Assembly: GCA_938003515.1 (NCBI GenBank) | Contig: CALKYL010000160.1 | Coordinates: 1-8,093, forward strand | Reading direction: 5' to 3' | Length of the DNA stretch: 8,093 nt | Origin: an uncultured bacterium | GTDB lineage: Bacteria; Planctomycetota; UBA1135; UBA2386 | Position numbers and translations under genes: made by a program | The notes under the pieces: generated by a model | Seen by the model: the letters and a program-made list of their open reading frames with translations, nothing else | Database searches by the model: none | What the model was told of the DNA's origin: nothing | In this document: piece by piece, positions 6,537-8,093 of the stretch | Layout: the number at the start of each line of letters is the position of its first letter | Numbering within the stretch: position 1 is the stretch's first letter

Positions 6537-6833
6537 TCAGCGCAGGATGCGGAGCAGCTCGCGCACCGTCGTGCCCGCTTCGACGGGGTGGCGCAGCGGG
6601 TGCCGGTCGATGACGCGGTAGCGGTTGCGGCGCCCGACGCGCTCGACCTCGAGGTAGCCGCCGTCGACGAGGTCGCCGACGATGCGCTGCACCGCGCGCT
6701 CGGTGACGCCGACCTGCTGCGCGACCTCGCGCAACAGGCTGTCCGGGCGGCGGGCCAGCAGCACGAGCACGTGGGTGTGGTTGCTGAGGAACGTCCAGCC
6801 CGGCGGGGCGGTCGGTGCGTCACTTCGGGACAC
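6537..6833 (-). CDS. Small winged helix-turn-helix transcriptional regulator, MarR-like
   Basis: This 98-residue protein is essentially one winged-helix DNA-binding domain. It begins WTFLSNHTHVLVLLARRPDS, followed by the helix-turn-helix at about 34-56 (LREVAQQVGVTERAVQRIVGDL) and a wing at 60-75 (YLEVERVGRRNRYRV). The short tail (HPLRHPVEAGTTVRELLRIL) is characteristic of a compact family of stand-alone regulators that I recognise by pattern; family-level placement beyond wHTH is tentative. There is no ligand-binding domain, so how it senses a signal is unclear. The start is GTG 6833; no other start lies before the domain and the ribosome site is weak. It is the first gene of the operon with the crotonase and dehydrogenase and diverges from isocitrate dehydrogenase, so it may regulate its own operon, the divergent gene, or both (inference). 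Confidence 0.85.
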   Translation of the reverse strand: MSRSDAPTAPPGWTFLSNHTHVLVLLARRPDSLLREVAQQVGVTERAVQRIVGDLVDGGYLEVERVGRRNRYRVIDRHPLRHPVEAGTTVRELLRILR

Positions 6834-6905
6834 CCCAGGAACGATACTCGAAACGTGAATCCGTATTGACGATATCTATTTCGTGATTTACGTGTCGTGA
6901 TACTC
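6834..6905. promoter_or_regulatory. Divergent AT-rich promoter/operator region
   Basis: This 72-base gap between the divergent regulator and isocitrate dehydrogenase genes is strikingly AT-rich against its GC-rich surroundings. On the + strand it has TTGACG at 6866-6871, a good -35 match, but the -10 at normal spacing (around 6888-6893) is weak. An imperfect inverted repeat ACGATA-TCTA-TTTCGT spans 6869-6884 and overlaps the -35, a position suited to a repressor site. No clear ribosome site precedes ATG 6906, so that transcript may have a very short leader. The minus-strand promoter for the regulator is not obvious. Confidence 0.5.
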
Positions 6906-6909
6906 ATGA
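6840..6909 (+). repeat. Degenerate 14-bp periodic repeat, about five units
   Basis: Counting from 6840 in steps of 14, each unit carries GA(T/A)(A/T) at its fourth to seventh base: GATA 6843, GAAT 6857, GATA 6871, GATT 6885, GATA 6899. CGTGA begins units two, four and five (6854, 6882, 6896). The outer units share GATACTC exactly (6843-6849 and 6899-6905). This could be an array of binding sites for the adjacent winged-helix regulator, or chance periodicity in an AT-rich spacer. Confidence 0.35.
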
Positions 6910-8093
6910 CCACGTTCCAGCCGCTGCCCTCCCGTTCCCCGAGCGCCTCGGGGCCCTCCACCAGGACCCCGATCGCGGTCGCCCCGGGCGACGGCATCGG
7001 CCCCGAGATCCTGCGCGCCACCCGCCCTGTGCTCGCCGCCGCCGGCGCCCCGCTCACCTACCACGAGATCACGGTCGGCGAGGCCGCCTACCTCTCCGGG
7101 GTGACCAGCGGCGTGCCGGCCGAAGCCTGGGACGTCGTGCGGCGCACGGGCGTCCTGCTGAAGGGGCCGATCACCACGCCCAAGGGCAGCGGCTGGAAGA
7201 GCGTCAACGTGACCATCCGCAAGACCCTCGGCCTCTACGCGAACGTGCGTCCGTGCGTTTCCTACGCGCCGTTCGTGCCGGGCGTCGACGGCATGGACGT
7301 CGTGGTCGTGCGCGAGAACGAAGAAGACCTCTACGCCGGCATCGAGCACCGGCAGTCGCAGGAGGTCGTGCAGTGCCTCAAGCTGGTCAGCCGCGCCGGC
7401 TGCGAACGCATCGCCCGTCACGCGTTCGACTACGCGCGCGCCCACGGCCGTCGCAAGGTCACGAGCATCGCGAAGGACAACATCATGAAGCTGACCGACG
7501 GCCTGTTCCAGCGCACGTGCGCGCAGGTCGCGCGGGACTACCCGGAGATCGAGTACGAGCACCAGATCGTCGACATCGGCACCGCGCGGATCGCGGTGCG
7601 GCCGAAGGCCTACGACGTGATCGTCACCATGAACCTCTACGGCGACATCCTCAGCGACGTCGCCGCCGAGGTCGCCGGCTCGATCCGGCTCGCGCCGTCG
7701 GCCAACATCGGCCGCCACGCCGCGATGTTCGAGGCCATCCACGGCTCGGCGCCCGACATCGCCGGCAAGGACGTCGCCAATCCGTCCGGCCTCTTGCTGA
7801 GCGCCGTGCAGATGCTGGTGCACCTCGGCCACGGCGAGGTCGCGACGCGCATCCAGAACGCGTGGCTCCGCACCATCGAGGACGGCGTGCACACGGCGGA
7901 CATCCACCGCGAGGGCCACAGCGCGCGCCGCGTCGGCACGCAGGCGTTCGCGGAGGCGGTCGTCGAGCGGCTCGGCGCGGCGCCGCAGAAGCTGCCGGCG
8001 GCGCGCTTCGCGAGCGCGCCGGCGCCGGCCGCGCGGACCGAGGAGCCGACGGCGCCGACCTTCGCGCCGCAGCAGAAGAAGCTCAAGGGGGTC
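6906..8093 (+). CDS. icd: Isocitrate dehydrogenase, 3' end outside the window
   Basis: The frame is open to the window end (396 codons). It oxidatively decarboxylates isocitrate to 2-oxoglutarate in the TCA cycle. Substrate residues of the family are present: SVNVTIR (S99, N101, R105), NVRP (R115), VRENEEDLYAGIE (R136, Y143), DNIMK (K195), and the metal-binding aspartates in NLYGDILSD (D247, D251). The sequence matches the longer Thermus/Rickettsia-like bacterial form with an extra C-terminal domain. After residue 360 comes an Ala/Pro-rich linker, and the last residues, KKLKGV, look like the start of that domain. The cofactor loop HGSAPDIAGKDVANP carries Asp284, Ile285 and Ala291 where E. coli NADP enzyme has Lys344, Tyr345 and Val351, pointing to NAD+ use. 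ATG 6906 is chosen although it lacks a ribosome site; GTG 6897 is the only close alternative before an upstream TGA. Confidence 0.93.
   Translation, partial: MTTFQPLPSRSPSASGPSTRTPIAVAPGDGIGPEILRATRPVLAAAGAPLTYHEITVGEAAYLSGVTSGVPAEAWDVVRRTGVLLKGPITTPKGSGWKSVNVTIRKTLGLYANVRPCVSYAPFVPGVDGMDVVVVRENEEDLYAGIEHRQSQEVVQCLKLVSRAGCERIARHAFDYARAHGRRKVTSIAKDNIMKLTDGLFQRTCAQVARDYPEIEYEHQIVDIGTARIAVRPKAYDVIVTMNLYGDILSDVAAEVAGSIRLAPSANIGRHAAMFEAIHGSAPDIAGKDVANPSGLLLSAVQMLVHLGHGEVATRIQNAWLRTIEDGVHTADIHREGHSARRVGTQAFAEAVVERLGAAPQKLPAARFASAPAPAARTEEPTAPTFAPQQKKLKGV

Noticed and set aside
5694..6869. Open frame of about 390 codons on the + strand opposite the crotonase and regulator
   Set aside because: The minus-strand genes carry clear catalytic and helix-turn-helix motifs; the opposite frame has none.
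6888..7919. Open frame of about 340 codons on the minus strand opposite isocitrate dehydrogenase
   Set aside because: It is the complement of a strongly conserved enzyme with every active-site motif present; its own product is low-complexity and has no domain.
1..8093. CRISPR array, insertion sequence, tRNA or rRNA gene, prophage or defence genes
   Set aside because: I saw no spaced identical repeats, transposase, terminal inverted repeats, cloverleaf-like sequence or phage or defence protein motifs.

Overview
The window is about 8.1 kb of very GC-rich DNA in which almost every third codon position is G or C. It holds seven genes and no RNA genes, insertion sequences or CRISPR array that I can see. 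Two features suggest a high-GC planctomycete-like bacterium, probably from a metagenome or environmental assembly: exported proteins with FG-GAP repeats, and one exported protein with a C-terminal domain that I associate from memory with planctomycete secreted proteins. This placement is inference.

Left half (1-4812, + strand): three genes of the cell envelope or outside. The first is an FG-GAP/VCBS beta-propeller protein whose real N-terminus lies upstream of the window or is broken, because the reading frame is repeat-like right up to an in-frame TAG at 6-8. Ten bases after it comes a signal-peptide protein of 595 residues resembling the DUF3352 group. A 14-bp hairpin follows at 3475-3510. 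The third gene, with a good ribosome binding site, encodes a 412-residue exported protein with 21 cysteines and propeller-like repeats.

Middle (4846-6833, - strand): a small winged-helix regulator, an enoyl-CoA hydratase (crotonase) and a 3-hydroxyacyl-CoA dehydrogenase read as one operon. The last two overlap in an ATGA. Together the enzymes would hydrate an enoyl-CoA and oxidise the resulting 3-hydroxyacyl-CoA (beta-oxidation or a related acyl-CoA route). The dehydrogenase is cut by a single in-frame TAG, with no frame change, just ahead of its catalytic histidine. The codons right after the TAG are atypical for the window.

Right end (6906-8093, + strand): the first 396 codons of an isocitrate dehydrogenase (TCA cycle) with NAD+-type cofactor residues, cut by the window end just where its C-terminal domain should begin. 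It diverges from the regulator across a short AT-rich gap with a degenerate 14-bp periodic repeat, an inverted repeat and a TTGACG box. This is a plausible shared control region linking acyl-CoA breakdown to the TCA cycle.

I did not find a clearly new multi-gene system. The strongest anomalies are the two in-frame TAG codons. They are also the only two CTAG tetranucleotides I found on reading the window, and both sit in the same 8-mer, CGCCCTAG. I favour sequence error or recent nonsense mutation over recoding, because TAG also ends two intact genes here.
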